Part shown: positions 34,863 through 47,359 of the stretch, one piece after another | Position numbering within the stretch: position 1 is the stretch's first letter | How the letters are laid out: each line of letters begins with the position of its first letter | DNA from: Leptodontidium sp. MPI-SDFR-AT-0119 | Taxonomy: Eukaryota; Ascomycota; Leotiomycetes; Helotiales; Leptodontidiaceae | Reading direction: 5' to 3' | Assembly (NCBI GenBank): GCA_020726505.1 | Contig: JAHLEZ010000027.1 | Location: 310,001 to 374,000 of the forward strand | DNA length: 64,000 bases | The notes under the pieces: model-generated | Told to the model about the DNA's origin: nothing | What the model saw: the letters and a program-made list of their open reading frames with translations, nothing else | Database searches by the model: none | Program-made: the position numbers and the translations under genes

Positions 34863-35225
34863 TAGAGTGGCTAATAAGCCAGTCAGTCAGTCATTAGCTG
34901 AGCCATTTCTTTAACTGACTGGCTTACCACCTATTTTACGACTGACTGACTTAACTGACGAGCTAATCAGCGGCTAATAAGTTAAGGGTAAAATGAGGTT
35001 ATTTAGAGATCTAAGAGTATAGTATTCTAGCACTTTCCTATCTGACTAGCACCTCTTCTCTGCCAGTTTTTTAAGCACTCTTAATGCCACAGCATCACCC
35101 CCGACAGCTGAGAACTATACAGAGTAGTCTGTTTAGCGCAGGAAGAGAATACTCGCTTACACTTAGAACTTATAGCGGGGATACATAGAAAATCAAGAGC
35201 TATCTTTGCAAGTTATGGCCACTGG
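34863..35225 (+). mobile_element. Truncated copy of the hAT-type element found at 54.6 kb
   Basis: The left end TAGAGTGGCTAATAAGCCAG corresponds to CAGGGTGGCCAATAAGTCAG with RIP changes. It is followed by the same GTCAGTCAGT-rich subterminal sequence. Internal sequence (CGCAGGAAGAGAATACTCGC etc.) matches 54764-54910. Similarity ends near 35225 and no right end was found. Confidence 0.65.
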
Positions 35226-36264
35226 GCCTCACGAGCTAGCTAAAACTCTATTAATAGAATATCAATTAGTGGTTCTTTAAGATATAACGCTAATTAATCT
35301 TTCCGGCTTAATATTCGTGGAGCTCGTGACGTAAAAGTTATAAGTAGTGCTAATTGCTCAAGCATCGTAGCTTTATATAACTTAGGAGCTTTAACTTCTA
35401 GTGATCTCTCTGTCTGAATCACTACTTCTGACTTATACTCTGCCTCCTACAGCCTACGTAGGCTCGCCTTCCCGTCCTTAACGAATCGAGCATTATTCCC
35501 GATCTAATGTTGCTCAAAATAGGCATATTTCCACCGAGGATAAAGCACTAATAATGTTATTTAAGTAATAGACGTATCTGTTTTGCTATAGTACTCTTGT
35601 GTCTTGCTCTATGCCAACGTAATCGAGCTTTAGATGCTAGGGTGGTTATTAAATCGGCCGCTCTTTGCTTGACGTTCTAGCTCTTTAAAGTGTGCAAGAA
35701 GGTGCTCAAAAACAGGTAATAGCTCCTATAACGCGCCATAAGATAAGTGTCGTACAGGCACGGGCTGATGCTCGGTTAGTTGTGTGCTATACTAGTTTTA
35801 GATTCTACTAGCGTATATCGCTTTCAGGGGAATAATATATTCCCCTGATTTCCTTATATATTCTAGATAATAATTAATTACTTTAATTCTCCTTACGTTA
35901 ATCGCAAGGCTTTACTCTACTTTTATACTATAGTTATAAGCCCCGTGACAAAGTTATTAAGTTAGTATTCTTCCTTTTATACTTTGTAGACTTAAGTAAA
36001 GTTATTAACGTAGAATTAGTAAGTAGTAAATAACGTCGGCGTTTCTACTTATTAATAAGTGCAGTTTATACTGCTATTTTCCCTTTAACCTCTCTAGAAA
36101 AGGGTCAATCGAGCACTCGTACTTAATATTCTCTTCTCCTCTTTAATAAATCTATTAAAGCCTCGAGAGAGTAGCCCTCTCTTCGCTATAATAGACTTAA
36201 CTTTAGTCTCCTCCTCTAATAATCGTACGCCGCTTAATTACGACAGGCAAACCTAGACTTTATA
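35226..36264. other. AT-rich repeat DNA, nothing recognised
   Basis: RIP-type sequence without identifiable domains. Confidence 0.45.
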
Positions 36265-36522
36265 TGTTAGATTTTGACTTCGGTAACTCGTGCCGATTCT
36301 ACGCTGGAGAACAGCCGAAGTAATCTCCACTGCTTACGCGGCTCGGAAATTACTCTCGTATTCGATTACGTAGTCGAAGCTTCTAGAGAAGCTAATATTG
36401 TATATAACTACCGAAGAACCCTTATAGCTCTTCTCTCAAGCAAGCAAGCAATCTACTTTGTCTCTAATCACGTGTTCGACCACTGCGCTTCCTCTCTTCT
36501 GATTGGCTCACCTAATTTCACA
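36265..36522 (+). repeat. Solo LTR, family B copy 2, TSD TTATA
   Basis: Starts TGTTAGATTTTGACTTCGG and ends CTAATTTCACA. It is flanked by TTATA at 36260-36264 and TTATA at 36523-36527, a perfect 5-bp target duplication. Homologous to 14028-14320. Confidence 0.85.
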
Positions 36523-38837
36523 TTATAGTACTAAGCCTTTAAATCCTTTTATATCTTTTATAAAGTATAAACGTTAGTTAATCTAGAGCTACTAGTCGCT
36601 CTAAATATCTTCGAAAACGAGCCTTAAGTATAAACGATTAACGAAGTGAAGGTATAATAAGACAAGAAGGCTCTTGATTTTAACTTTAAAGAGTAAGTAA
36701 AGTAGGACGAAGACTAACGAGTACCTGAGTTTAAAGGATTCAAACTGAGTATAATACTTCTTATATTATCTAGTGTTATTATAGTTACTTTAATATATAT
36801 TACCCTAATAAGGGAGTATATTATAAAACATGTATAATAGTTAGAAAAGGCCCGGGTTTATACGGCAATATATAAGTAGATTCAAGAGACGGTTAATCCT
36901 TTAATTTACTAAAGTGCTATTTGAGAGTGTAAGATTAAGGAGGAACAAAGAGTAAAAGAGTTACTTAACAAGATAATGGACGAATCGAATGACTTATGAT
37001 TTTAGACTTTATAAATGCTCCTTAAGGTATTAAAGAGAAATTACGCTCCTTTAGAAATAAGTAATATTATTAAAGCTTAAATTAAATATAAAGAGAAGCT
37101 CGAAATTGTTAAAACAAGACAAGTTAATTTTAAGGCGTGGATTTAAGAGTAGTAATTAGCTTACTAAGATGCTCTGTTATACGACATTTTAGACGTTAAG
37201 GGCCCCTTAGCGATTATCAACTTTATTAAGGCAGTATAAGAGAAGCTCGTACTTGAATAGGCCCGCGAACGACTGTCTAAGGTTTTTAAAGACGATACTC
37301 TTAAGGTTATTCACAAGTATACGTTACTTTAACACGTTAATTAGTTATTAGCGCTTAATAAAGAGTCTCTTACGGCTACCGGAAGAAACAAGACGATTAG
37401 ATTATATATTATACTTAGAGAGAGATCGGATACTTTAGGAGCACTACTAGTATTAAGGACTCCTTCGTTAAATACTTCGATTAATACTTGCCCTTATAAG
37501 GTGAGTTCTTATTAACATAAAGCGATTAAGTGTTATAGACTTCGATATTACTACGACGGCTTAACCGGGGACAAACTATATAACCTATTATTTATAGAGG
37601 AAATTAAGGAAACCTAAATTAAACTTAAAAAGGAGTTTCCTGACCTTAAACGAGTAATTAGTAAAAAAGGGTAAAAATAAGTAATAATAAAGGAATTACT
37701 AAGGGAATAACCTCCGAAAACTCCTTGTCTTTTCTAATAACCTTAGCAAAAGCCTTAAAGTTATTGAGGTATCTTAGTAATATTAATATATATATAATTA
37801 GTCTAGAGTTACTTAATAAAGCTCTCGTTACCTTAGAAATTTATGTTATTATTAATATAGATTGACACTCGCTCTTAAAGAGCACTTTACTTAACAACGG
37901 CGCTGTTACTTATTTAGTTAATTTAATTACTTTATTAGAGCTTAGAACCTTTATTAAATTAACTAATAATAATAGTATTAAAGCCGGAACGTCGAGCCTT
38001 ATAATTAAGGGTTAAGGTACTTGTGTTTTTAAGGGTACTCTCTATAGCCCCAATAGACTAAATACCAAGGACTTGAGGCTTTCTAGCGTCGCTGTCGTTA
38101 AAGGATTTAATATTAATATTATTTTAGAAGCTCGTTTATTAAAAGCTAGAGTTTAATATAATAAGTTAGATTACACGTTACGCGTGAGATTAGCTAAGAA
38201 GAGTATTATATTAAAGTAATTAAAGCGACAGTTTAACTTAGCTTTCTTTAAATATAAGCCTTTTAATTACTCTTTAGCTCCCGTAATAGCTCCTAACTCT
38301 TTAATTCGCCTAACTTATACCTTTTTAATATTCCCCACGCTTTAAAGGAGCATCCGGTAAAGCTTTTAATTAAGTCGACGATATTTAAGACCGCGGCTAG
38401 ACAACGCTAGGTTATAGCACTTATAGGCAGGGCACTTAAGGAAGGAAGCGTTAGAAAATTTAATAAATAATACACGTAACGTCGAAATCTTAGGTACTAC
38501 TTAAATTAAGTGTAAAGAGTACTCTTTAATTATCGTATAGTAAGTCGTTAGTCGGAGACCTTCAGAGAAAACAGCCACCCGACCTTTTTATTATATTTCT
38601 TAGGATTTATTCGACTTCTTTATTAGATTTATTAAGAACAGCTAGCTCTTATTAGTTAAAGACTAATATAATAGGAAATTTTATAAATAACTCTTAAAAA
38701 ACAAAGGGTTAATCGTAGTCTTAGGAGTTCTTAAACTATTTAAGGCGTAAACGAGACGTTAATTCGGACTCTCGATTTATAAAATACGCTAAGATAATAA
38801 TACTTCGGTTATAGGAATTAATAAATTAATTAAGTAC

Positions 38838-39121
38838 TGTGAGTGGGATAAAGCCCACTAAACCACACAACAAGAGAGGTAGCATGTAGTGAGGTACGGG
38901 AGAGACTCTGAGTGTAGGAAATCGCGGATTGATCAAATCTAAAGATAACACATATCTTAAGAGCATGAAACCTTGAGGGAGTAGAGGAGAAAAAAGTGTA
39001 TTTGATAAATATCTGTAAACGTTCTTGGTTGTTGAGTTGATTTCAAGTGTTGAGCTCTTTTATGTGGAAAGAGCTTATCCGGTCAGGTGACAAAGGAGCT
39101 ACCAGAGTCTTCCCCACCACA
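38838..39121. repeat. LTR-like insertion in the Copia element
   Basis: A 284-bp segment, much less AT-rich than its surroundings, with ends TGTGAGTGGG and CCCCACCACA (inverted similarity). It looks like a solo LTR inserted after most RIP damage. The flanks AGTAC and ATATA do not give a clear target duplication. Confidence 0.6.
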
Positions 39122-39862
39122 ATATAAAGAAGGTAGCCCAGAAATTTAGCTTAGTAAATAGTAACTACCCGAGCACCCTTCTACCGTATTACGACTTAGT
39201 TAAAAACACTAATAAAGCGACGAAGGCATAAATTAAAGAGTACTAAGAAAAGGTTAGATTTGTCTTATATACGGCTATTATAATTAGACTAGACGTAGCT
39301 TTTACAACTTTATAACTGTCGTAATTCTTAATAAACCCAAGCTAAAAGCACTTATAAGCTATTAATTAGATAATATATTACTTATTTAGTACACGCTTTT
39401 TAGGGATTGTTTATAGCTGTTAATAGCGCGAAACGCAGCTTATAATAGCGTCTAATGCCTCTTTTATAAATAATTTAAAAACTAAGCGTTTTTTATAAGG
39501 GCTTATTATTCTTTTATGTAGGGGTATTATACTTTAAAAAGTATTTAGGCAAGACATAGTCACTACCTCGACTATAGAAGCTAAGCTCTTAGGGGTAAAG
39601 CGAATTATAAAAAAGGTTATAGTACTATAAAGGCTCTTTAGAGAAATATACCTATCACGTAGAATACTCAAGGGGTAGAGAAGTAAGAATTGGTGAAGTA
39701 GTGGGGAGCAGAAGATTGATTGAGAAGTGCTCTGCCCTCTCGTTGAGAGGGAGAAAGGTTCGCTATTTAAAGTAAAGTAGGTAGGTTTAGCTAGCTGTAG
39801 GTGTGCAGGAAGCGCACCTGGCCGTTCAGTGGGCTCGCGTAAGAGGTGCCACTAGTCATATA

Positions 39863-41162
39863 CAATCAAGTCAGGTTGAAGAGCGACACACGTGATTTTC
39901 ACCCCTCTTAATCACTTGTAAATATTTTCATTATTTATTAATTAAATCAAACGCAAATAGGCTCAAATTAAAGTTCTAGTATTTAGTTGCTCCACCTTTG
40001 TTTTTAAGACAAGCTTCCTAACGCTGTGGTATAGAATTACATAATTTCAAAAGGAATTTTCTATTAATCTTAGGCTAAATCTCTTATAACGCTAATCTCA
40101 TTTCTTATATTAATTTAACCCTGTGACGCCGTTTAAAGATTAAATCCTTAATATACTTCTAAAGATTCTTAATAAGATTAAGATTAGGCGATTATGCCGG
40201 CTACAGTATATAATAAACTTGTTTATTAGTAAGATATTTAGTGATAATCTTCGTAGTATACCACGGCGTATTATCTTCTTATATAATAACTTCGTTTTTA
40301 TATTTCCTCTTTATACTTTCGTAGAATAAAATAAAGTACTTTTGAAGTACTTATTTATATTGTCTTATAGTTATTGTCTCTCCTTTTAGTAGTATATATA
40401 ACGGCCCTATCTTATCTCTATAGAAATAACTCTAAATACTGACTGTCGTCCTTTTACTCTTAAACGTAGGTCATAGGTTCTTATTAGCGTATTCCTCTTC
40501 TCGACTAACGCCACGAGTTACTTAAAATGTCCTTAAATCTTCTTTAACTTCAAAAGTAACCTTATCGCTCTAATAGACCTTCTGATTATTCCTTTTCTAA
40601 GCTTTTTCCCTTTGACAGTGTGCCTGACGTCTTTTCTTATACTCGTCCGTAAGGAAGGGATTTTTATGAGGCCGGCGCTTGGCTTTTTCGTGTAGTTTGA
40701 GGATTATTACGATTATATAATAGTTAAGCTTCTTGCCGGATTTGGACAGTGTTAATAGCACTTTGAGGGTTATTCTTATATCAGTTGTTATAGTACGTAT
40801 AAGGCTCCTTTCTCCTTAAGGAGAAATTTTCCTTATAGCCCCCCTTCCCGGCTTATTCTTGAAATTAATAAATAGTGTGTAGGTCTCCCTATTAAGGAAG
40901 GTAACAATTATAAAGCGAGGGTATTTAGTTTTAGTATATATTTGACTCGCGTTATACCCTTCTTTATAGAGGGTCTAAATTCGACATTTTTGAATCGGAG
41001 TAAGCTCCTTGCGATTAGTCTTAGGTGTGCGTGCCATAATTTTAAATTTGAAGAGATTATATTAAAAGGTTGTGAATATATTTACAAAAGTGTGTGTGTG
41101 AGAAAGTCGTGGGGTTGCCCCGCACTCGCTTAAAAGTGTCGCTCTTCAACCTAACCTGATTG
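39863..41162 (-). mobile_element. Tc1/mariner element, 1300 bp, TA target duplication
   Basis: Terminal inverted repeats begin CAATCA and share AGGTTGAAGAGCGACAC at both ends. They are flanked by TA at 39861-39862 and 41163-41164. The element encloses one degraded transposase on the minus strand. Confidence 0.88.
39976..41037 (-). pseudogene. Tc1/mariner transposase, RIP-degraded (about 353 codons)
   Basis: ATG at 41037-41035 (MARTPKTNRKELTPIQK). The frame can be followed without indel to a stop at 39978-39976 after KNKGGATKY, a usual length for fungal Tc1 transposases. Recognisable blocks include EDNTPWYTKIITKYL and SPNLNLIKNLWKYIKD-like sequence, where Asp and Glu of the DDE triad read Asn and Lys after mutation. 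Numerous Trp/Gln-to-stop changes are present. It is inactive. Confidence 0.85.
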
Positions 41163-41459
41163 TACCGTGACAATACCTTAATGTGGAGTGCCCTTAAAAC
41201 ATCTTTTGTAATAACTAATAGACGATTAAGCTTATAATTAAAGAGAACTAGCGTATATTAACTAAGCTTAAGTACGTTAATATTTAAAATATATAACTAC
41301 GTTAAAAGTACTAAAAAGGTAATTTTAAAGTTATATACTTGCCTACAAATAAGATATACGTAAATAACCTTACTAAAAACCTCTCACGCCAGAAGTTTAA
41401 GACTTTTGTTATATTACTTAACTTCTAAGACGCTAAAGCGTTAGTAAAAGAGCTTAATT

Positions 41460-41759
41460 AAAGCATGTAATTAATAATATATAAGCTTATACTTTATCAT
41501 AAACACACTCTTTTGTTTTCCTTTGTATTTTTAAAGTACTTTTTAAGTTAGTATAGTCACGTTAAATAAAGTCTTTTTAAGTTATTAAAGGGTAGGAATT
41601 CTATTTTAGCCGAAGTTATAATTAAACTAATGTAAAGTAAGTATATAAGGGCCCGTTTTTAAGCTGCTTATAAAGTAGTAAATTATAACTTTAAAGGGGC
41701 ACGTTTTTAAGCCGTTATTAAGTCGCGAATTAAACTACTAATAAGTCCACTAGCTCTAC
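41460..41759. other. AT-rich repeat DNA
   Basis: Downstream of the Copia stop codon. Probably Copia 3' region and LTR remnants; the ends are not determinable. Confidence 0.4.
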
Positions 41760-42420
41760 TAGTAACTCCTTAATACGGCGGCGGCGGGCGGCCACACTGA
41801 CAGCACTATCAGTAGTAGTAGCAGTAGTAGCACTAGCACTAATAGTACTAGCACTAGTATTAACCTAAACGGGTGGGAGGATTAGGTAGGGGGCGAGAGC
41901 AGGGGCAGGGGCAGGGGCAGGGGCAGCGGCGGGGGCAGCAGCGGCTAGACAACTAAAGTTAGTCTCTTTAAAAGCTATTACAAAGACGGAATAAATATAC
42001 CGGGGGCAATAAGAGCCTCGTAAACCGTGGCCTAAAGGGATCTTAACTATTACTTAAAGTTAGCTAAACTCAAAAACATAAGATTTAAAGTCAAACTTAC
42101 GCAAGTACACGAGGCACTACGCTTCTCTTCTAAAAAGGCGGCAAAAGCTACAGTAATAATAGGCCTAACAGGACCGGCGTAACTATAATTTTAATTATTG
42201 TACCGAAGGCACCGGGCCAAGCTAATAGTATCTTAACAAATATTAATAGGGAAGTTACCTTTTAAGGCAGCTTTAACATATACTAAGCAGGGGACCTCCC
42301 TATTAGCACTTGCCTTAGCACGCCGGCGGGCGGGAGTAGTAAAGGTGGCAGGGGCGGCAAGAAGGGGCGTAAGAGAGGGAGTACGAGGGCGGCGAGGAGG
42401 GGCGGCAGGCTGTTATAACT
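41760..42420 (-). pseudogene. GC-rich island with Pro/Ala low-complexity ORF remnant
   Basis: Inside the AT block two GC-rich patches survive: 41775-41950 (GGGGCA and AGTAGT repeats) and 42300-42415. On the minus strand they encode Pro/Ala-rich and Thr/Ser-rich low-complexity peptide. The stretch between them reads like real protein with a few stops (REVPCLVYVKAALKGNFP; PVRPIITVAFAAFLEEKR). The family is unknown. It may be a repeated multicopy gene partly damaged by RIP. Confidence 0.4.
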
Positions 42421-44680
42421 AGTTAGTGTACTCTAACTCACTTAATTTCTTAACTTATTAACTTAAATAACATTAGAGTTAATCTTAAATTAATAAAATA
42501 TAAAGGAAACGTACCTTCTTTATTACGCGAGTAGTAGCAAGGTTAACGGCACAGGCGGCGTTAGTAACCTTATAGCGAGAAGAGACACGACTTATTTTAA
42601 ATTTAATATACTTATAAAAGGAAGTTATAATAGGGGAGCAGTTACTTATATATTCTCGTTTAAACGTTTAATATGTTTACTTTAATTACTATTTATTATT
42701 TTCCTTACTACTTGTCGATTTACTATTATTAGTTATATATTATATGTCGATTTCCTATTATCTATTATGTTTATTAAGCACTTGTTTACTTCGCTAAAGC
42801 TTAGTATTATCCTTGGCGAGGGGGTGTGTCGTGTAAGTTATAGTAGGCCGGCTAAGCGAGCCCAATTAAAGGCACTATGGCCAAAGCGTCCGCGAGCTCT
42901 ATATTTAGGGAGCTCGAATAGACTATACGTAAATAATACAACAATTAATTACAGTACTACGTATACCTTAATAATACGTTAAATTCGCCTCTGTGGAGCC
43001 TCTAGGCGTGCTCTTGCACGACACTTTTTTACTACACTAATAAGAAACGTAAAAATAATTGCGACCACTACTTAAAGTAGAAGGCCGTATATATCATTAT
43101 AAGTACTTATTCTTACAAATACTATTAATAATATAATTAAATATATATTAATAATAAGCCACATATTAATTATAAGGTAAATAATTCCCCTATTCCCTTC
43201 ATAAGTATGTTCGTATTATAAAGAACCTTACCCTCGATTTTGAGAAGTGGCTCCGCTAATAATTAATGCGACCCCAAGTAAGCTCTAAAGGATTATAAGT
43301 TTAATATTCTAGCGGGTATTTAAGTCTTTAAGGATTAGATTAAGAAGCATAATATATAGGATTCCATATAACGCGTTTCCTTTAAAGTTAATAAAAAGGA
43401 TTCTTCTTAAGTTTCTTCTCTTATAAGTTCTATTCCTATATTCAACTTATTATTAATAAACTAAGGGACATTTAAAGGAATTCGAGAAGTTCTATAAGAG
43501 CATAATGCGTTTAATTAGTAATATATTTAAATTCAAGAATGCGTGTATTACTCTTTAACCTTAATTTAAGATTAGGCCCGAAATAGACCCGAAACGTCTC
43601 TAAAGAAGCCGAAACGTTAACTCCCGGACTCCCTAAAGTTTAACGGCATATAACTTTAGTACGACACTTAGCTAGCGCAGCTTTAGCTCGTTCTTGGCGT
43701 TAATAGCAAAGTAATTAGTGATTCTTAAGCTCAATTTGCCTTTATGTACCTCCGACTTGACTTCGGACTAGCCGCCCTTTACTTAAAGCTCCTTAAATAC
43801 GCTAACCCTCACGAATACGTATAATTATCATTTAACCTTAGATTAACTTAATGAGTATAACAGAGTCGAAAACAAGGTTTAGCGAGCTAAGGCAAAGCTT
43901 TATAAGCTAGCTTAAACCGGTAGTTTCCACGGCTTCTTAATTTCCTTTGAAGTAACGCTTGGCGAAGTAGGAGGTTAGAATTAGGACAACGAGCAGAAAA
44001 TCGATACTTTACGACCGTACCTTTCCGAGTACCTTAAGCGCAAGCTTTAAGCGCACGACGTATTAAGTACTACCCCTTTAAAATACTTTGATTTTATCTC
44101 TTTTTACAAAAGGTACGTATCGTAATCAACTTTCTTCTTCTACGACTACGCATGCTCTTAGCAACCCTTCTAAAACGGCTCCGATTTAGTACCGCCCTTT
44201 GTACGACTTACATAAAGCCGATAAGATAAATATCTCTCGTATTAATACGATTAATACTTATTCAGCCTCTAGTTCTTGCTCTTCTTCTCTCGATTGCTGT
44301 CGCAGTTTCTGATGCGGATCGATTAATCACTATGTTTCTGTTTGCTCAATACCTTCACGGCGGTCCGAATCTCCCCAAGAACCGGTGCAAATACATTTAA
44401 TACGACCCACCTCTCGGAATGTGGTCCGATTTTAACCAGCTTAAATCAATCGCATAGTTTCGAATCTTATACAGTTACGCCTATTGGTCTATAAGTAACG
44501 TTAGCTCACAGGCGACGTAGCTTTATGGTTAAAAGAGCTAGAACGAGAAGTTGATATTATGGGAATCGATATTATACTCGACACTTTATTAGAATATAGG
44601 TACGATAATGGGATTAATTTAGACGAAGAATGGGAAGGGTAGGAAGCACGAGGACGAGCTTCGGTTTCCTGAGGAGGTAG
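42421..44680. other. AT-rich degraded element, probably retroelement
   Basis: No domain identified. The last part, before 44681, reads on the plus strand ELEREVDIMGIDIILDTLLE then a short acidic tail and stop, and is followed by a purine tract GAGGAGGTAG. This would suit the 3' end of an LTR element just upstream of its LTR. Confidence 0.4.
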
Positions 44681-44844
44681 TGTAACGATAAGTATACTTC
44701 AGCTAGGTTAAGGGTCCGGAACAGGTCCGACTCCCCTCTGACTCCTTATATATATGGCTCCCTCTTGTACAGTAGCGTTGTAGTTTTTATATTCTAAGTA
44801 TTAAGTCTTCTTTTACGTACCAAGTCCCCTTGTGTCGTTATACA
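44681..44844 (+). repeat. Possible LTR
   Basis: Starts TGTAACGATAAG, contains a TATATATA promoter-like stretch and ends near TCGTTATACA. The ends are roughly inverted. No target duplication was found. Confidence 0.4.
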
Positions 44845-46156
44845 AGGGACTTATTGTAGCCGTTTTTAGTATTCCTGAATTATTTATGTATATGTATCAC
44901 ATCTTTATAGCTAGGGAAATAATACTTTATAAGGAGTTATTCCAACCGCTAAAACACGCCGGTCACACTGATAGATGTTTTGTAGTAGGCTCGCTTATTC
45001 GTTGTAGTGTTAATGTTCTAAGAACACTAAAACCTCGCTTTACTGTTTATATGTAAATAAATCGTCTAAGTTAATGAATTAATTGTACTACAACTACGAC
45101 GGCAAAATATATTGCATCTAATTACACTAATAAAAGAAACGTCCGCCTAACGAGGAGTCATTGTATACGTAGCAGGTACCTTTAAGTCTATGCAATTACC
45201 CAATTCGGCTGGGCAATTACTCTTTCTGCACGTGGCAACTCGAATACAAACGTTTTCTAGGCTTCGCTTGTTTAGGAACTGTCCGAAAATTGAGCGGCTT
45301 CACTTGGAAATTCGTGGATTACGTTTTGGACGGAAGTCGGCAGCAGTCACGACGCTAAACATGCTCACCAAGCTAAAGCTGTCTTACATGACTCAGATGA
45401 CGAGACAGAAAGAGCCAAAAGAGATAGCTTCAAGTAAAGGTTGAGTTCTCTGTTTTCCAAAGAACTTCGCACCTCGCTGCTAATACTGTCCGCGTTTTAG
45501 CAAATTAATTATTATAAAAATGTATAAGTTAGTAGCAAGCTATATAGAAGATTTGTCCCTATTTATAACGCTAACCTCCGTGGGTTGTGGCTGCCGCCAG
45601 TGCAACTATCCGTTTGAGATCCTCGTTCCTCCAGTCACAATCTAAAAGCGGATGCTGTAGACGTCAGTAACGTTTGTTTTTATTTTTTATTTTTAGAAGA
45701 TTGGGTCTACTCACAGACAAGACCTGTTCAAAGAAAGCACGTTTCAGTGACACGACCGCACATGTTGGTTCCCTTACCACTTCTTGGCCCCGAGCTTCAA
45801 CCAAGTCTTTACCCCTCATTGAGGCTCCTGTGCTTAGTCATGGCTTTGGACTGGAGTTCGACATACTTACCTGAGGGAGGGCAACGAAGTCTAATGTTCC
45901 TCACTCACGTAACCTGTCGAATATTTCAAACTATGCCAAGCTCGCCAGCTTCACAGTGGGCTCCATGGCTGCGATGTTTGGACAGATGTTGTTGAATTGG
46001 AGATGGACAATTTAATTAGCGAGAATCTAGAAAGACACAGTAATGAAATCGACGCTCTGCGTAAAGGATTGATTCATCGGCAGAGCACTCGCGGTCCACG
46101 CAGACCTAGCGAATCGTTACCGCCAGTGCCGTTACAAGGTATTGCTAGAGTAACGC
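44845..46156. other. Transition from repeat to ordinary DNA, no confident gene
   Basis: A plus-strand open frame at 45190-45444 and several frames around 45670-46270 have no recognisable family. A minus-strand snippet near 45560-45645 (DCDWRNEDLKRIVALAAATT) looks protein-like and may belong to the broken HET gene at 46157-46369. Confidence 0.35.
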
Positions 46157-46369
46157 TCAGCTCCAGTCGTAGGTCGAGGTCCATGAGCTCGAGGAGTCGT
46201 TCCAGGCGTACGATAAAGCTTCATAATTATAAGTATCTGTCTGGAGAGACGTATGGATTATGCTGCTAACCAATTTGTCGTGATAACGAGCTGCTAGATC
46301 GAGTTGGAGAAGGCGGGTTTGGGAAGCGGCGATCGGTCGATAGCCGTAACTTGTCATTTCAGGAGGCAA
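46157..46369 (-). pseudogene. HET-domain protein, N-terminal fragment
   Basis: Minus-strand frame starting MPPEMTSYGYRPIAASQTRL and reaching YNYEALSYAWND. The YEALSYxW box with the preceding RLLxLDL pattern is the hallmark opening of fungal HET (heterokaryon incompatibility) domains. The frame then ends in TGA within about ten codons, and the conserved middle of the domain (ALCINQ region) cannot be found downstream, so only a fragment survives. HET domains act in allorecognition cell death; this copy is not functional. Confidence 0.6.
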
Positions 46370-47359
46370 CTGGGAAAGGTTTGTATCTGCACTGCTAATG
46401 TGGCAGAAGTTTGATAAAGAGCGATCGGAAAAAAACGACTTTGAGAGTTTGAAAAGATCATAGGTAGGCGTTTCCCGCTAAAGAGCAACTGCATGGGTCT
46501 GCAGCTGGGCCTGCCCGCCCCCAAATCTTGCTGAGCCACAGCTCAGCCGCTTTCTCACCGACTTGTAGCACGGATAATTACCATGCAGAAGAAAATTTGC
46601 CCGGACTCGATGCTTCAGGAGGAGTAGAGTAACGTCGTACCGTCATTGGAAAGTCGTGGTAGATGAAAATTGCTCTAGGGCAGGCTTGGAAGAAGGATTG
46701 ATGTTGCTGAAAAGATTCTCTACACAGCTCCTTCAGGGAATATCTATCCACGCCAAGCTGGTGACAAATAGATCTACCTGTACATGGAGCAGTTTAGGGC
46801 TTTGATATGCCAAGGAGGTATACTTTGTTTTCCCTGGATCTACTATATTTTGGTGAGAGAAGATGGTTCGGGCGGGATTAGGAGGTCTCGCTTAGAAAAA
46901 GGGGAGGGGCAGAGAAAATTGCCAAGTTCCTCGCTAACTAGTAAAATTACAGGCCCTCCCAGCGTGGTTGCAGGGCGTCGCGATTAACCGATCTCTCGGG
47001 GAGTTCGGGATCCACTTCACAGTAAAAGGAAATCTCGGACGAACGCTGGGCCGATGGGATGGATACCCCGGATATTCTTACCCTTTGTTTTTTTTTTAGA
47101 GCTTCAGCCCTGCACTTTCAAAGCAAAGTGGCTTAACTCTGCATCTTGAAGGATTCAAATTTCTTGGCAAAGCCATTAACGGTTGGTGCGCCGAACACGG
47201 GCTCATGTTGTGGAACACAAATGAGGGGAAATACTTCTAGGTGGTGGCTTAGATGAGGCTGCAGAAACGTTAAGCTTAAGCTTATAATAAGCTTGTCTGC
47301 CCGTTGAAACATGACCTCTCCGCTGGGGCTCCTCATTGCCTTAAAATTTTTGCTTGAAC
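46370..47359. other. Intergenic, upstream of the secreted nuclease-like gene
   Basis: Near-normal composition, no recognised gene. A short poly(T) lies near 47089. It should contain the promoter of the gene at 47360. Confidence 0.45.

Larger units (their letters stand above)
39653..41172 (-). repeat. Solo LTR (218 bp) split by a Tc1/mariner element, TSD ATACC
   Basis: The ends TATCACG (RIP form of TGTCACG) and CCGTGACA are inverted. The flanks are ATACC at 39648-39652 and ATACC at 41173-41177. Without the Tc1 insertion (39863-41162 plus one TA) the LTR is about 218 bp. Confidence 0.8.
36650..41459 (+). mobile_element. Ty1/Copia retrotransposon remnant with nested insertions
   Basis: Plus-strand, heavily RIPed. 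A gag-like region with a zinc-knuckle-like segment lies at about 36700-37600. Protease is near 37880-37930, where LLNNGAVTYLVN stands for the usual DSGA active site (Asp replaced by Asn). A pre-integrase stretch extends to about 38830. Most of integrase and RT is missing. Copia RNase H appears at 39130-39647 (VLYTAIIIRLDVAFTT, STRFLGIVYS, TTSTIEAKLLGVKR). It resumes at 41178-41459, ending SRQKFKTFVILLNF then DAKALVKELN and a stop. Two insertions interrupt it: 38838-39121 and 39653-41172. Joining 39652 to 41178 restores the RNase H frame (LFREIY then LNVECP). Confidence 0.83.

Noticed and set aside
38833..39126. AGTAC/AATAT as RIP-altered target duplication of the 38838 LTR
   Set aside because: It would require the LTR to end in CAC rather than CA, so the evidence is too weak.
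45190..45444. Leucine-rich-repeat or F-box protein fragment
   Set aside because: A few Leu-rich lines suggest LRR spacing, but there is no second repeat in register and no supporting exon.
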